Source of the DNA: Stomoxys calcitrans
Taxonomy: Eukaryota; Arthropoda; Insecta; Diptera; Muscidae
Reading direction: 5' to 3'
Assembly (NCBI RefSeq): GCF_963082655.1
Contig: NC_081553.1
Span: 66,447,951-66,511,950 of the forward strand
Length of the DNA: 64,000 bases
The translations under genes were made by a program, and so were the position numbers. Of this stretch, positions 22,284 to 33,939 are shown piece by piece (the stretch's first letter is position 1; each line of letters starts with the position of its first letter). The notes beneath the pieces were generated by a model that made no database searches, was not told the DNA's origin, and was given only the letters and a program-made list of their open reading frames with translations.

Positions 22284-23927
22284 GAAGTGAACGCATGTTA
22301 AGTTCGGTTGTAAGTGAAGACATTGTTCAATTGTGTAGCACAAAATATTGGTCTTTTTAGTAGCTATATCTAAAAATAAACCGATCTGAACCATTAACGA
22401 CACGGATGTCGAAAAGCCTAACATGAGTCACTGTGTCAAATTTCAGTGAAATTGGATTATTAATGCGCCTTTTATGGGGCCAAGTCTTTTAATCGAGATA
22501 TCGATCTATATGGCAGCTATATCCAAATCTGGACCGATTTGGGCCAAGTTTCAGAAAAATTTTGAAGAGCCTAATACAACCAATTGTCCCAAATTTCGGC
22601 GAAATCGGACATAAATGAGTCTTTTAATCGAGATATCGGTCTATATTGCAGCTATATCCAAATCTGGACCGATTTGGGCCAAGTTGCAGAAAAATGTCGA
22701 AAAGCTTAACACAACCCACTGTCCCAAATTTCTGCGACATCGGACAAAAAATGAGCCTTTTATAGACCCAAAACCTTAAATCGAGAAATCGGTCTATATT
22801 GCTGCTATATACAAATCTGGATCAATCTGAGCCAAATTAAAAAAGAATGTCGAACGGTCTAACATAACTCACTGTCCCAAATTTCTGCGACATTGGACAA
22901 TAAATGCGCCTTTTGTGGCCCCAAAACCTTAAATGGAGAGATCGGTCTATATGGCTGCTATATGCAAATCTTGATCGATCTAGGCCAAATTGCAGAAATA
23001 TGTCGAGGGGCTTAACTTAACGCAGTGTACCGAATTTCGGGGACATCGGACAATAAATGCGTCTTTTATGGGTCAAAAACCTTACAGCAAGAGATCATTC
23101 TATACGGCAGCTGTATCCAAATCTGGACCGATCTGTACCACATTGCAGAACTTTGTCGAGGGGCTTAACTAAACTCACTGTCCCAAATTTCGGCGACATC
23201 GGACAATAAATGCATCTTTTATGGGCCCAAAATCTTAAATCGAGAGATCGGTCTATATGACATCTATATCCAAATCTGGACCGATCTGAGCCAAATTGAA
23301 GAAGAATGTCGAAGGTCCTAACGCAACTGACTGTTCCAAATTTTGGCGAAATCGAACAATGAATGCGCTTTTTATGGGCCCAAGACCTTAAATCGAGAGA
23401 TCGGTGTATATGGCAGCCATTTATATCCAAATCTGAACCGGTCTTTGCCAAAATTAAGAAATCATATTTAAGGATTTCATGGTCTGAAAAAGTCAAATCG
23501 GGAGATCAGTTGGAGCTATATCTTAATCTGAACCGATATGGCCCATTTGCAAACCCCAACGACCTATATCGAATTAGAACGTCGCTTCGATACAATCAAG
23601 AAAATATGGGTTGCCCAAAAAGTAATTGCGGATTTTTTAAAAGAAAGTAAATGCATTTTTAATGAAACTTAGAATGAACTTTAATCAAATATTCTTTCAT
23701 TTACACTTTTTTTCTAAAGCAAGCTAAAAGTAGCAGCTGATAACTGACAGAAGAAAGAATGCAATTACAGAGTCACAAGCTGTGAAAAAATTTGTCAACG
23801 CCGACTATATGAAAAATCCGCAATTACTTTTTGGGCAACCCAATATATATACTTAATGGGGTGTCAGACGAATATTTCAAAGTGTTCACAAACCGAATGA
23901 GTAGATTATGGTGTTGGGTATAATAAA
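22284..23927 (-). mobile_element. Type A-like repeat element with nested MITE
   Basis: On the minus strand it begins near GTGTTGGGTATAATA (23927) and ends in a decayed 3' terminus at 22285-22311 (AAGTGAACGCATGTTAAG). The interior carries about seven 153-bp-type units with the ATATCCAAATCTGGACCG anchor. MITE copy 4 lies at 23607-23843. The GTCY tract has been lost. It abuts elements on both sides, head to tail. Confidence 0.7.
23607..23843 (-). mobile_element. Mariner-derived MITE, copy 4 (237 bp, opposite orientation)
   Basis: It has the same termini and TA target, but the interior reads in reverse relative to copies 2 and 3. It is an independent insertion into the homologous TATATA site of another repeat element. 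Confidence 0.93.
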
Positions 23928-24523
23928 ACAAGTGATAACGTGTTAAGTTCGGATATCCATCATCACGGATAAATTAACCATCATCTTTTATAACATCTCC
24001 ACAAACCACATGCATAGTGATATGCAAATGGGGGCTGATGTGAATCATAATTGATTCAGATCCCGAAATCTCTTATACGAGTCACAATTTCAGTGAGTTT
24101 CCGCTTTTTATGGGATTAAAACCCTACATTATAGGATCACTCTATATGGCAGCTATATCTAAATATAGTCCGATCTAGACCATATGCTGGTTGTGACTTT
24201 TATTGGCTTAAGACCCCAAATCGGCAGATCGGTTTATATGGCAGCTATTTCTTAATATTGTCTGATATGGACCTTATTTGGTTGTAACGACGGAAGGCTT
24301 AAAATAACTCACTGTTTCAAATTTCGGCGAAATCGGATAATAATTGCGGCTTTTATGGACTTAAGACCCCAAATCGCCAGATAGGTCTCGGACATGGCTA
24401 GATCGACTTAAAATGACATGACGATCAAGAATATATATACTTTATGGGGTCTCAGACGCTTATTTCGAGGTATTACAAACAGAATGACGAAATTAGTATA
24501 CACCCATCCTATGGTGGAGGGAG
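23928..24523 (-). mobile_element. Short repeat element
   Basis: The 3' terminus AAGTGATAACGTGTTAAG is at 23931-23948. Two or three units follow, then the TAGATCGACTTAAAATG block and the 5' end ATGGTGGAGGG at about 24510. It is much shorter than a full element. Confidence 0.65.
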
Positions 24524-24896
24524 TTAGGTTGAACAAAACGTCCACAGACGTTCACATTCTGACAACTTCTAGTGCACAGTTGATTTAAAGATCACAAAAA
24601 GATTTCGATCGAACCTGTATTCCATCAAGCTCATTGTGTGTTTATCAACCACATTGCACCATGGCTGGCTATACACATACAAGGTTTTAAGAGTCATTTA
24701 AACTTATGATTGGTATGTATACACATTTTGAAGGGATAATGTCCACAATGGTCATTGCATGAATCAATAACGCTTGTTCACAAAATCATTCACACTTTTT
24801 TCGAGAATATTTCCAACAACGCCCATGTATGACAATGGCAACGCTGGCGCATGATTATTAAACATATTTTTCCTATTTGTGCAGGCGCACAGTGTA
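24524..24896. other. Unassigned spacer 5' of the Tc1 element
   Basis: No gene or known repeat is recognised. It ends with the TA target of the transposon. Confidence 0.5.
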
Positions 24897-26518
24897 CAGC
24901 GGTCAAAAAAAGTATTCATCATTCAATGTTTTTTTTTTAATAAGTCTACAAAAGACAATTGGAATAAAAACATATTAAACTAATGATGCAGTAGTGCTTG
25001 TGTGATATATATGTACACAATTTCATTGTTTTTAAAGAAAAAAATAGTATTTATTGGAACAAAAAGGGCCATTTTACAGCTGAACACAAAAAATTAAACA
25101 AAAAAAGTATTCATCATTGCAAAAAAACAAAAAAATAAATAACATAATTTAAAAAAATTAATACTTTGTTATTCGACCACCGCGTCTTATAACTTCTTTT
25201 AAACGGTTTGACATCGATTGGACTAATTTAGCGGTTATATTTTGGTCTATATTAGTCCATTCCTCCATTATCACCTGTTGCATTTGACTCTTGCTCGAAA
25301 AATTGCGCGTTCTCAATTTGCGTTCGAGATGTTCCCAAAGATGTTCAATTGGGTTCAAGTCAGGACTTTGAGGAGGAGTTTTAATGACTTTGGGGCAGTT
25401 ATACAGCATCCACATCTTGGTATTTAAAGCAGAATGTTTGGGGTCATTATCTTGATAATATTGAAAGTTATTACCAAGCCCAAGTTTTACAGCACTATCT
25501 TTTAAATTCCTCTTTAAAATGTCAATGTAATACTTATGATCCATTACTCCATTAATAATTTCAAGATTTCCCGCTCCTGAAGCCGCCATACACCCCCAAA
25601 CCATTTTTTACAGTAGCAACTGTGTTTCGTTCTTCAAGCTCTGTATTTGGTTTTCTGTACACTATGACCTTTCCATCGCACCCAAAAAGATTAAACTTGC
25701 TCTCGTCTGCAAAAATGACTGTTTTCCAAAATGATCCGGGCTGTTTTACATACATTTTTGCGAAGTTTAGCCTTTTCACTCGGTTTATTTTATTTATAAA
25801 GGGCTTCTTACGTGCAGTTCTTCCTCTGTAACTATGCCTTTTGAGTGTATTTCGAATTGTTTGTGTAGTAACTTCCTTCCCTAAATATTCCATAGTGTTT
25901 TTACGAAGAATGGTCGCATTTGTCTTCGGAGTTTTCTGAACTTGCCGCACTAGCCAACGCACATCTCCAACTGAAAGTGCTTTTGGTCGACCAGATCTTG
26001 GCTTATTGTCAACAGTTTTCGTTTCTGTCCACTTTCTGATGATGGATTGTACAGTAGATCGTGGTCTATTTAATATTTCACTGATAGTTTTTTGAGTTAA
26101 ACCATTCCTGTGGTGTTTTATTATCAAAACTTTTACCTCATCAGAAACCTCGTTTTGCTTACGACCCATTTTGACAAAAACTATATTTTCAATGAAATTA
26201 AATATTTGCTGTCAAGGGCAAAGCCTCCTTTACTAAATAAAACAGAAAAGGGGGATTCCCAAATAATATTTGAATTTGACTTTGATGATAGCACATCAAT
26301 GATGAATACTTTTTTTGTTCTGTTTTTGTTGTTATTATATAAAATTGCATTTTTTGCGCTAATTAAATTTATTTTTTGAATTTATTTTAAAACATATTAC
26401 GAAAAATAAATATTGCATAAAACTGCATTATTTGTTTACTTTAAATTTTCTTCAATTACCCAAAATAAGTGAATTTATTATCAATTTTGCTAATGATGAA
26501 TACTTTTTTTGACCGCTG
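24897..26518 (-). mobile_element. Tc1-family transposon with IR/DR ends (1622 bp)
   Basis: Both ends carry the same 27-bp terminal sequence starting CAGCGGTCAAAAAAAGTA, in inverted orientation, flanked by TA (24895-24896, 26519-26520). A second copy of the core AAAAAAAGTATTCATCATT lies about 200 bp inside each end (25097-25120 and 26298-26320). That makes paired direct repeats within each inverted terminus, the arrangement known from S, Paris, Minos and Sleeping Beauty-type Tc1 elements. The single transposase gene runs on the minus strand. Confidence 0.95.
25158..26169 (-). pseudogene. Tc1-family transposase with one frameshift (DD34E)
   Basis: The start is at 26169 (MGRKQNEVSDE). Residues 1-110 form the bipartite helix-turn-helix DNA-binding region (LTQKTISEILNRPRSTVQS) with a GRPR-like SGRPK hook between the halves. 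The first catalytic Asp lies in FADESKFNLFG (about residue 155). The frame is lost near 25600-25561 and continues in another frame from MVWGC at 25604 to the stop near 25158. That second part holds DNDPKHSA and SPDLNPIEHLWE, with exactly 34 residues between Asp and Glu. The break sits next to C and T homopolymers, consistent with one small indel. All catalytic residues survive, so the loss is recent. Total coding length of about 335-340 residues is normal for the family. Confidence 0.93.
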
Positions 26519-26715
26519 TATATGATTTGGCTGAAATTTTGCAGATGATGTCTCAGGTATGATCCAAATCAGTTTATTACCTGATATAGCTGCCACGTTC
26601 AGAATTGACTTCTTGAGCCACTATAAGCGCTATTACCAAAAGTTATTCACAGAACTTTTCAGATACAATCAATGGTGTAGGATATGTAAGTTTCGGCCAG
26701 GCTGAACTTAATAAG
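26519..26715 (+). mobile_element. Repeat-element 3' end fragment
   Basis: CCTGATATAGCTGCCACG, CTTCTTGAGCC and a decayed terminus TTTCGGCCAGGCTGAACTTA (about 26690-26710) identify the 3' end of a type A/B element. The Tc1 element is inserted at its left edge. Confidence 0.65.
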
Positions 26716-27960
26716 CTTCTAGTGGTTTATTTAAATTTAAACAAGGAGCAAGATCCACCACCCCCTACATTTATTGTTAATATTTCAGAAAAAGGTCTAT
26801 GTCTATTGAACATGCATTTTTAATACGCCTGTTGTGAATCCCTTGAATAGCTAGCATTTATACTTAATTCATTATTGGCTGATTAGGTGACTTTACCCTC
26901 AGTGGTCCCTCGTACCATTTTAACTTGTAAAACATTTTTGACGCTAAAGTCCCTTAATCACCATGAATTAAATTCCCATTTTTTTTTTCATAGGGATCTC
27001 TTTTTATCTGCAATAAGCCATAAAATTCTATCGATTTATTTATTTTTCGTCATAAGACCATAACAAAAGGACGATTATCTTTCTTTTTCATCTTTATGCC
27101 ATTATTCTGTGATGATAATGTTTGAAAAAAAAAACGTAAATAGATAATAAAACGCCATGAAGTAGCAAAAAAATAAGGGAACTAAATAAATTTTCATTCT
27201 CTTTTCATGTCAATCATAAATGTTTTCGTTCCACTACCACTTCCTGTTCCAATTTCAAGTGTTGTTCGTGTATTTTTTTGTGTCTGTTGTCCTCAAAGTC
27301 ACTTCATTTCATTTTGTGCAACAGTAGCAACAACATCACCATTTCAAAGTTGTTTTTTTTCCCTCTTTCTGCTCATATGAAATACAAAAATGAATTGCAG
27401 AAAACCCATACGTGTGTGTGTATGGAACCTTTCGCATATACTAAGGCTTGTGTACACACATGTGTGTGTGTTTGTGTGTTATTGTGAGTGAGCTACATAC
27501 TTGTCTCCACATTTACGCATTTAAGAATACTGAATTGATGATGCCATAGCAATTGCTGGCATTACAAAACCGTTTGGATTACGTTTGTCATTCCACAACA
27601 AAGAGTTCATCATAAATTTATTGGGTTTAATGCTTTTATGTTGAAACAAACTATTTTATTGGCATTAGCTTTGAGCATTCATTTTTTGAAATGTTAATTC
27701 TAGTTTTAATCCTCGAGTAATTGTTCTCCAAAAAGGAATTAGTTGGAATCACAACTCATGCTACATAAATCTAAAGCACTATGACAGTGGCTATGGCTTA
27801 TCTTTCGGGCAATGACATGTGATTGCAAAACATTACCATAAAGCTTTTAACTAAAATCTAAGAATTTATATTTGGTTTCTCTTATATCTCGTTTCAGGTT
27901 AGTTGACATTGTTTAATGATTGTTGTGACGTAATTTCCATGTAAGTATTTACTTTGAATT
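26716..27960. other. Unique spacer with GT-rich microsatellite
   Basis: AT-rich with no recognisable gene. (GT)n-like runs lie at about 27412-27486. The 69-codon frame across the microsatellite is not a gene. Confidence 0.55.
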
Positions 27961-28165
27961 GTGGTAGCGAAAGACCAAAGTCTGTGGTGGGAATCAAACT
28001 GAACACTGATAATCCGAGATCGCTGTCACTTCAACTTTCAGAAGAGGTAGCTGAGTGAGTCAACAGTAGCGAAAGACCAAAGTCTCTGGTGGGAATCGAA
28101 CTGAACACTGATAATCCGAATTCGCTACCAACTCAGTTTTCGGATGATATAGCTGAGTGAGTTTA
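27961..28165 (-). mobile_element. tRNA-like SINE family 2, tandem pair
   Basis: Two direct copies of a unit of about 100 bp (GTAGCGAAAGACCAAAGTCT... at 27965 and 28065). On the minus strand AGTTCGATTCCCACC is a good B box, and GAGTTGGTAGCGAA upstream is A-box-like. They resemble tRNA-derived SINE heads without a body. Confidence 0.55.
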
Positions 28166-28194
28166 AGCGTGCCTTCAAAATTTTGTATGTCTTT

Positions 28195-28630
28195 CTGTTT
28201 TTATAGCCTCCACCATAGGTATACTAAATTCGTCATTCCATTTATAACACATCGAAATATTGATCTAGGACCCAACAAGGTATATATTCTTGACCAACTT
28301 GACATGTCAAGTCGATTTAGCAATATCTGTCTGTTCTGCCGTCTGTCGTGCACCCTGACTTTTGAAGGAGTACTAATTTTGAGTAATTTTGCACAAACAC
28401 TTCCAATTAATTAGGTTTGGATTGTAAATGGGCCATATCGAAATAGTTGATATAGCTGCCATAAAAACCGACCTCGGATCTTGACTTCTTTAGCCTCAAG
28501 AGGACGCAATTCTTTTCTGATTTGATGACAATTTTGAATGGAGTTTTTTGTTGTGACTTCCAACAACTGTGCCAAGCATGGTCCAAATCGGTTTAGAACC
28601 TGATCGATCTTCATATTTGACTTCTTGAGC
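28195..28630 (+). mobile_element. Type B-like repeat element, partial
   Basis: It starts with a decayed CCTCCACCATAGGTATAC end and has the GTATATATTCTTGACC block, a very short GTCY tract (about 28328-28350) and one to two units. The 3' terminus is missing, and the next element follows directly in opposite orientation. Confidence 0.65.
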
Positions 28631-28633
28631 CTC

Positions 28634-30052
28634 TAGTTCGGCCGGGCCGAAAATGGATACCCACCACCTCGGGTGTATATGTTAACTCACTTTCGCCACA
28701 ATCTGGTGAAAATTCGATAATTTATGCACCCAAATTCGGCACGGACATTGAGTGGTCTTATAAATATAAGTCACTGTTGAATTTTGTATTTCAAATTTCA
28801 ACGAAATTGGGTAATAAATAGGGCTTTTATGGCCTTCAGACCCTTAATCGGCAGATTGGTCAATATGGTAGCTATATCTTAATATAGTCCGATCTGAACC
28901 AAATTTGGGTCGGATGGCATGTGGCCTAAAACTACTCACTCTTTCAAATTTCAGCGAAATCGGATAAAAAATAAATATTTTATGGGCTTCAGACCTTTAT
29001 CGGCAGATCACTCTGTATGGAAGCCATATCTAAATATTGCCCGATACAAACCATATTTGAGACGTACGTCGGGAGACTTAAAACTACCCACTGTTTCAAA
29101 TTTCAACGAAATCGGGTAATAAATAGAGCTTTTATGGGCTTCAGACCCTTTATCGGCTGATCGGTCAATATGACAACTATATCTAAATATAGTCCGATCT
29201 TTACCATTTTTGGGTCGGATGTTGAGAGGCTAAAATCACCGCACTATTCCAAATTTCAGCGAAATCAAGTAATACATAAAGCTTTTATGGTCTTCAGACC
29301 CCTTATCAAGGGATCGGTCTATATGCCAGCTATATCTAAATATAGTCCGATCTGAACCATATTGGGGTCATATATCAAGAGGCTTAAAATAACCCATTGT
29401 TTTAAATTTCAGCGAACTCGGTTAAAAAATAAAGCTTTTATGGGCTTCAGACCCTTCATCGGCAGATCGGTCTATATGGCAACTATACCTAAATATGGAC
29501 CGATCTAATCCATATTTAGTTCAGTTGTCGGGAGGATTAAAATAACTCACTGTTGCAAAAATCGGGTAATAAATTAAGCTTTTATGGTTTTGAGACCCTT
29601 TATCGGGAGATCGGTCTATATGGTAGCTATATCTAAATATAGTCCGATCTGAACTATATTTGGGTCAATTGTCGGAAAGCCTTAAACTACTCACTGTTTC
29701 AAAATCGGATGAAAAATTTAGTTTTTATGGGCATTAGACCCTTTATCGGAAAATCGGTCTATATAGCAGCTATATCCAAATATGGTCCGATTTGGCGCGT
29801 TCAAAAACTTAACCAGCATGGATCAAAAAAAACGTATCTGTGCCAAATTTCAGCTCAATATCTCAATTTTTGAAGGCTCTAGAGTGATTACAACAGATGG
29901 ACGGACAGACACATGGACATCGTTAAATCGTCTTAGAATTTTACGACGATCCGAAATATATATACTTTTAAGGGTCGCAAATTGATATTTCGATGTGTTG
30001 TAAACGGAATGACTAAATGAATATATCCCCTATTCTACGGTGGTGGGTATAA
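28634..30052 (-). mobile_element. Type A-like repeat element
   Basis: The 3' end on the minus strand is the GTTCGGCCGGGCCGAA palindrome plus TACCCACCACCTCGGG (28637-28672). The 5' end is CTACGGTGGTGGGTATAA (about 30035-30052). The interior has about seven units with the TATATCTAAATATAGTCCGA anchor and a short GACR tract near 29900. Units share layout with types A and B but have their own sequence, so this is a third subfamily. Confidence 0.72.
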
Positions 30053-30240
30053 AAATGTGCGTGAGAATAGGTCTATTACGAGCACACATATGAAATTATG
30101 TGCAAGCCTATGGTCTCGCTTGGGATTATTTTCTTGTGTACGTACACAGTAATGTGCAATAGAATAGACCGATCTCCCGATAAAGGGTCTGAAGCCCATA
30201 AAAGCATTATTTTTTTATCAAATTTCACTGAAATTTTTTT
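30053..30240. mobile_element. Repeat-element scrap
   Basis: AGACCGATCTCCCGATAAAG and GAAGCCCATAAAAGC near 30166-30206 match an inverted unit of the preceding subfamily. The first 100 bp are unassigned. Confidence 0.4.
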
Positions 30241-31560
30241 TCTTTTTTGACTGATGCTGCTCGGTTGAGTGCAAATGTGACAATATATAAAATTTTGCCT
30301 TGGGTACAAAAATGCTGGTTTGTCCAATGACAAAAATCATTAGAGCAATAGACAAATGACTGCCAGGTACAAGAAATTACAATAAGAATTTCTAATCTGT
30401 TTCGTAATTCAAACACTGTTTCATAATATTTACGCGATAAAGAAACATTCATCCCAAAGTAGGTATTTAAATGTGCGAAAACAACAACTCCACATAAGTA
30501 TTTTTTTGTTTTATGTATAGCATAACGAATACAGCAGATCATAATACAAAACCATAGTGGAATTGTGTGAAAATGGAAGATTTTGAATATATTTTGTGTG
30601 TCATAAAAACCATAGCCCTTGATACGACTTGATGCGATTCTGAAATTTCTGCAAAGTAATTTAACTAAATAAAAAAACTGTCTCTGGTGGTGGTGTCCAC
30701 GCTGCTTTAAACTTATCTGTATCCCCAAATTAGGGCTATGGTCAATAACAAGCTTTCTCTTCTTCATAATAAAGTCATTGAAGTGCTATGTTTTATGCCC
30801 TCCTCCCCCTCCTAGCATCATTCGCTTTATTTACTGGCATTGCTAATATTTCACCACAAATAAACATCTCAATTACTCCCCCCCTCGCCCTCAAAGAAAG
30901 CATTCAGCTTACAAAAAAAAAGCTTCTTTTGTCTATGAACCAAACGATGGTATTGATTTCTTGTAAGTAATTGTAATAGAAATTGCTTGCTGTTGCAAAA
31001 AGACATAAAATTGAAGCATAAAAAAGCTGGAGCGTCTTTTGCAATGCAAATGTCACAAAGCTCCAGCAAATCCAAAATGCCAAACCATAAGACGTTGTAA
31101 TCTGCTGCTGGAACAATCTGTCAGAACGCAAAATCCTGGGAAATCGTTTTTATGACTATAAGTTTAAGTTTAAACCCCCCAGAGCCACCAGGAAGACCAA
31201 GAAAAAGACACATTGAATTGATGCCAGTGAAGATTCGGCAAAAAGAAATTGGGAAAAAAAATTCGCAATGAAATCAATGACTTAGAATGAATGACATTAC
31301 GACAATTCTGATGTTGCTAGCAGTTAGAGTCAGCATTAAAAATTTAACACAAGTGAAAAGATTTGCAACAACCTTTGTAAGGGGTACAAAAAAGTATTGA
31401 AAATTGAAGTCTAAAGAGTTGAGGTTAGACTCAAAACAATGATTTTTAATGGTTAAGGAAATTTAATAGCATTTACCTAGGATATGATTTGCTTATAGAA
31501 TCACCCAATTCATTTGGATGACCTTTTAATGTAAAGACTCGCTCCAAACATAGACATAAC
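30241..31560. other. Unique spacer with one unassigned open frame
   Basis: No recognised gene. A 180-codon minus-strand frame (30225-30767) and a 60-codon plus-strand frame (30788-30970) are present but have no recognisable domain, and the former runs into the repeat scrap at its end. I regard both as probably chance. Confidence 0.5.
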
Positions 31561-31650
31561 AAGTAAAAAGGCATTAAGCTCGGCCGGGCCGAACTTTGGA
31601 TACCCACCACCTCGGATATATATGTAAACCCCATTTCGTTACAATCCGGT
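31561..31650 (-). mobile_element. Type A 3' end fragment
   Basis: AACAAGTAAAAAGGC, the TCGGCCGGGCCGA palindrome, ATACCCACCACCTCGG and the TCCGGTGAAAATTGG block are the last part of a type A element on the minus strand. Confidence 0.8.
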
Positions 31651-31659
31651 GAAAATTGG

Positions 31660-31705
31660 ATAACAACCAGTAATGACTATATTGGGCTCAAATGAAAGAA
31701 ATTTG
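31660..31705 (-). repeat. Left piece of a CATTTGAG-type repeat split by SINEs
   Basis: GGGCTCAAATGAAAGAAATTTG is the reverse complement of the CTTTCATTTGAGCCC unit found at 43377-44262. The other half resumes at 33940 after two SINEs. Confidence 0.6.
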
Positions 31706-31716
31706 AGACTAGAGCA

Positions 31717-32029
31717 ATGTAAATTTTTGCCCATGAACATTCCACTAAGGAACAGTTGCAAACATCTCACCTATCAATGAGTGCAGTCCGATTCAAGTTT
31801 AAGCTCAATGATAAGGGGCCTCCTTTTTATAGCCGAATCCGAACGGCGTGCCGCAGTATCACATCTCTTTGGAGAGAAGTTTTACATGGCTTAGTACCTC
31901 ACAAATGTTGCCAGCATTAGGAGGGGAATGCCACCGCTGAACATTTTTTCTAATGGCCTCGCCAGGATTCGAACCCAGGCGTTCAGAGTAATAGGCGGAC
32001 ATGCTAACCTCTGCGCTACTGTGGCCTAC
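31717..32029 (-). mobile_element. tRNA-derived SINE, first of a pair
   Basis: Full-length copy. The head (GGCCACAGTAGCGCAGAGG) ends at 32026 and the B box GGATTCGAACCCAGG is at about 31972. It is flanked by AGACTAGAGCA at 31706-31716 and 32030-32040. Confidence 0.92.
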
Positions 32030-32040
32030 AGACTAGAGCA

Positions 32041-33928
32041 AATGCAAATTTTGGCCATGAACATTCCACTAAAGAACAGTGGCAAACTTCTCACCTATCA
32101 ATGAGTGCAGTCCGATTCAAGTTTAAGCTCAATGACAAGGGGCCTCCTTTTTATAGCCGAGTCTGAACGGTGTGCCGCAGTGTGACATCTCTTTGGAGAG
32201 AAGTTTTACATGGCATAGTACCTCACAAATGTTGCCAGTATTATGAGGGAAAAACCACCGCTGAAAATATATACCCACCACCGAAGGATGGGGGTATATT
32301 CATTTTGTTATTCCGTTTGCAACACATCGAAATATCCATTTCCGACCCTATAAAGTATATATATTCTTGATCAGCGTAAAAATCTAAGACGATGTAGACA
32401 TGTCCGTCCATCTGTCTGTTGAAATCACGCCACAGTCTTTAAAAATAGAGATATTGAGCTGAAATTTTGCACAGATTCTTTTTTTGTCCATAAGCAGACT
32501 AAGCTCGAAGATGGGCTATATCGGACTATATCTTGATATAGCCCCCATATAGACCGATCCGCCGATTTAGGGTCATAAGCCCAAAAAAGCCACATTTATT
32601 ATCCTATTTTGTTGAAATTTGGGGCAGTAAGTTGTGTTAGGCCCTTCGACATCCTTCGTCAATTTGGCTCAGATCGGTCCAGATTTGGATATAGCTGCCA
32701 TATAGACCGATCCTCCGATTTAGGGTCTAAGGCCCATAAAAGCCACATTTATTATCAGATTTCGCTGAAAGTTGGGACAGTGAGTTGTCTTGGGCCCTCC
32801 GACTTCCTTCGTTAAATTCGCCCAGATCGGTTCAGATTTGGATATAGCTGCCATATAGACCGATCCTCCGATTTAGGGTCTTAGGCCCACAAAAGCCACA
32901 TTTATTATCCGATTTTGATGAAATTCGGGACAGTGAATTGTGTAAGGCCCATCAACATCCTTCCATAATTTGGCTCAGATCGGTCCAGATTTGGATATAG
33001 CTGCCATATAGATCGATCCTCCGATTTATGATGTAAGACCCATAAAAGCCACATTCATTATCCGATTTTGCTTAAATTTGGGACAGTGAGTTGTGTTAGG
33101 CCCTTTGATATATTTCTTCAATTTGGTCCATATAGACCGATTTCTTTAATTTATGGTTTTGGGCCCATAAAATGCTCATTCATTGTCCGATGTCGCCGAA
33201 ATTTGGAACAGTGAGTTAAGTTAAGCCCCTTGACATACTTCTGCAATATCGCACAGATCGGTCCAGATTTGGATATAGCTGCCATATAGACCGATATCTA
33301 GGTTTTAGGTTTTGGGGCCAAAAAAGACGCATTTATTGTCCGATGTCGCTGAAATTTGAGACAGTGAGTTTGGTTAGGCTCTTCGACGTCCTTCTTCAAT
33401 TTTGCCCAGATCGGTCCAGATTTGAATATAGCTGCCATATAGACCGATCTCACGATTTAAGGTTTAGGGCCCATAAAAGAAGCATTTATTGTCCGATTTC
33501 GCCGAAATTTGGGACATTGCTTTGTATTAGGCTTTTCGACATGTTTATGCAACTTGGCCCAAATCAGTCCAGATTTGGATATAGCTGCCATATAGACCGT
33601 TATCTCGATTTAAAGTCTTGGCCCCATAAAAGGCGCATTTATAATCCGATTTCACTGAAATTTTACACAGTGACTTATGTTAGGCTTTTCGACATCCGTG
33701 TCGTACATAGTTCAGATCGGTATGAGGTATATGAGTATAAGGTTTGAAATTTTCACTGAATTTTGATGAAAGTTGGTTTACATATATATCCGAGGTGGTG
33801 GGTATCCAAAGTTCGGCCCGGCCGAACTTAACGCCTTTTTACTTGTTTCTAATGGTCTAGCCAGAATTCGAACCCAGGCGTTCAGAGTAATAGGCGGACA
33901 TACTAACTTCTGCCCTACGGTGGCCTCC
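32041..33928 (-). mobile_element. tRNA-derived SINE, second of the pair, split by a type A element
   Basis: The SINE tail part is 32041-32269 and the head part 33849-33926. The 1.6-kb type A element lies between them. It is flanked by AGACTAGAGCA at 32030-32040 and 33929-33939, the same target duplication as the first SINE. Confidence 0.9.
32270..33848 (+). mobile_element. Type A repeat element, complete copy 2 (about 1.58 kb)
   Basis: The termini and order are as in the copy at 13391: TATACCCACCACCGAAGG, TATATATATTCTTGATC, a short GTCY tract (about 32400-32420), the 153-bp array, and GGTGGTGGGTA with the perfect palindrome at 33809-33829 and ACTTGTT. It interrupts a SINE in an A/T run, so its ends can be placed within a few bases, and no target duplication is apparent. 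It lacks about 30 bp of one unit near 33128 relative to the other copy. Confidence 0.85.
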
Positions 33929-33939
33929 AGACTAGAGCA

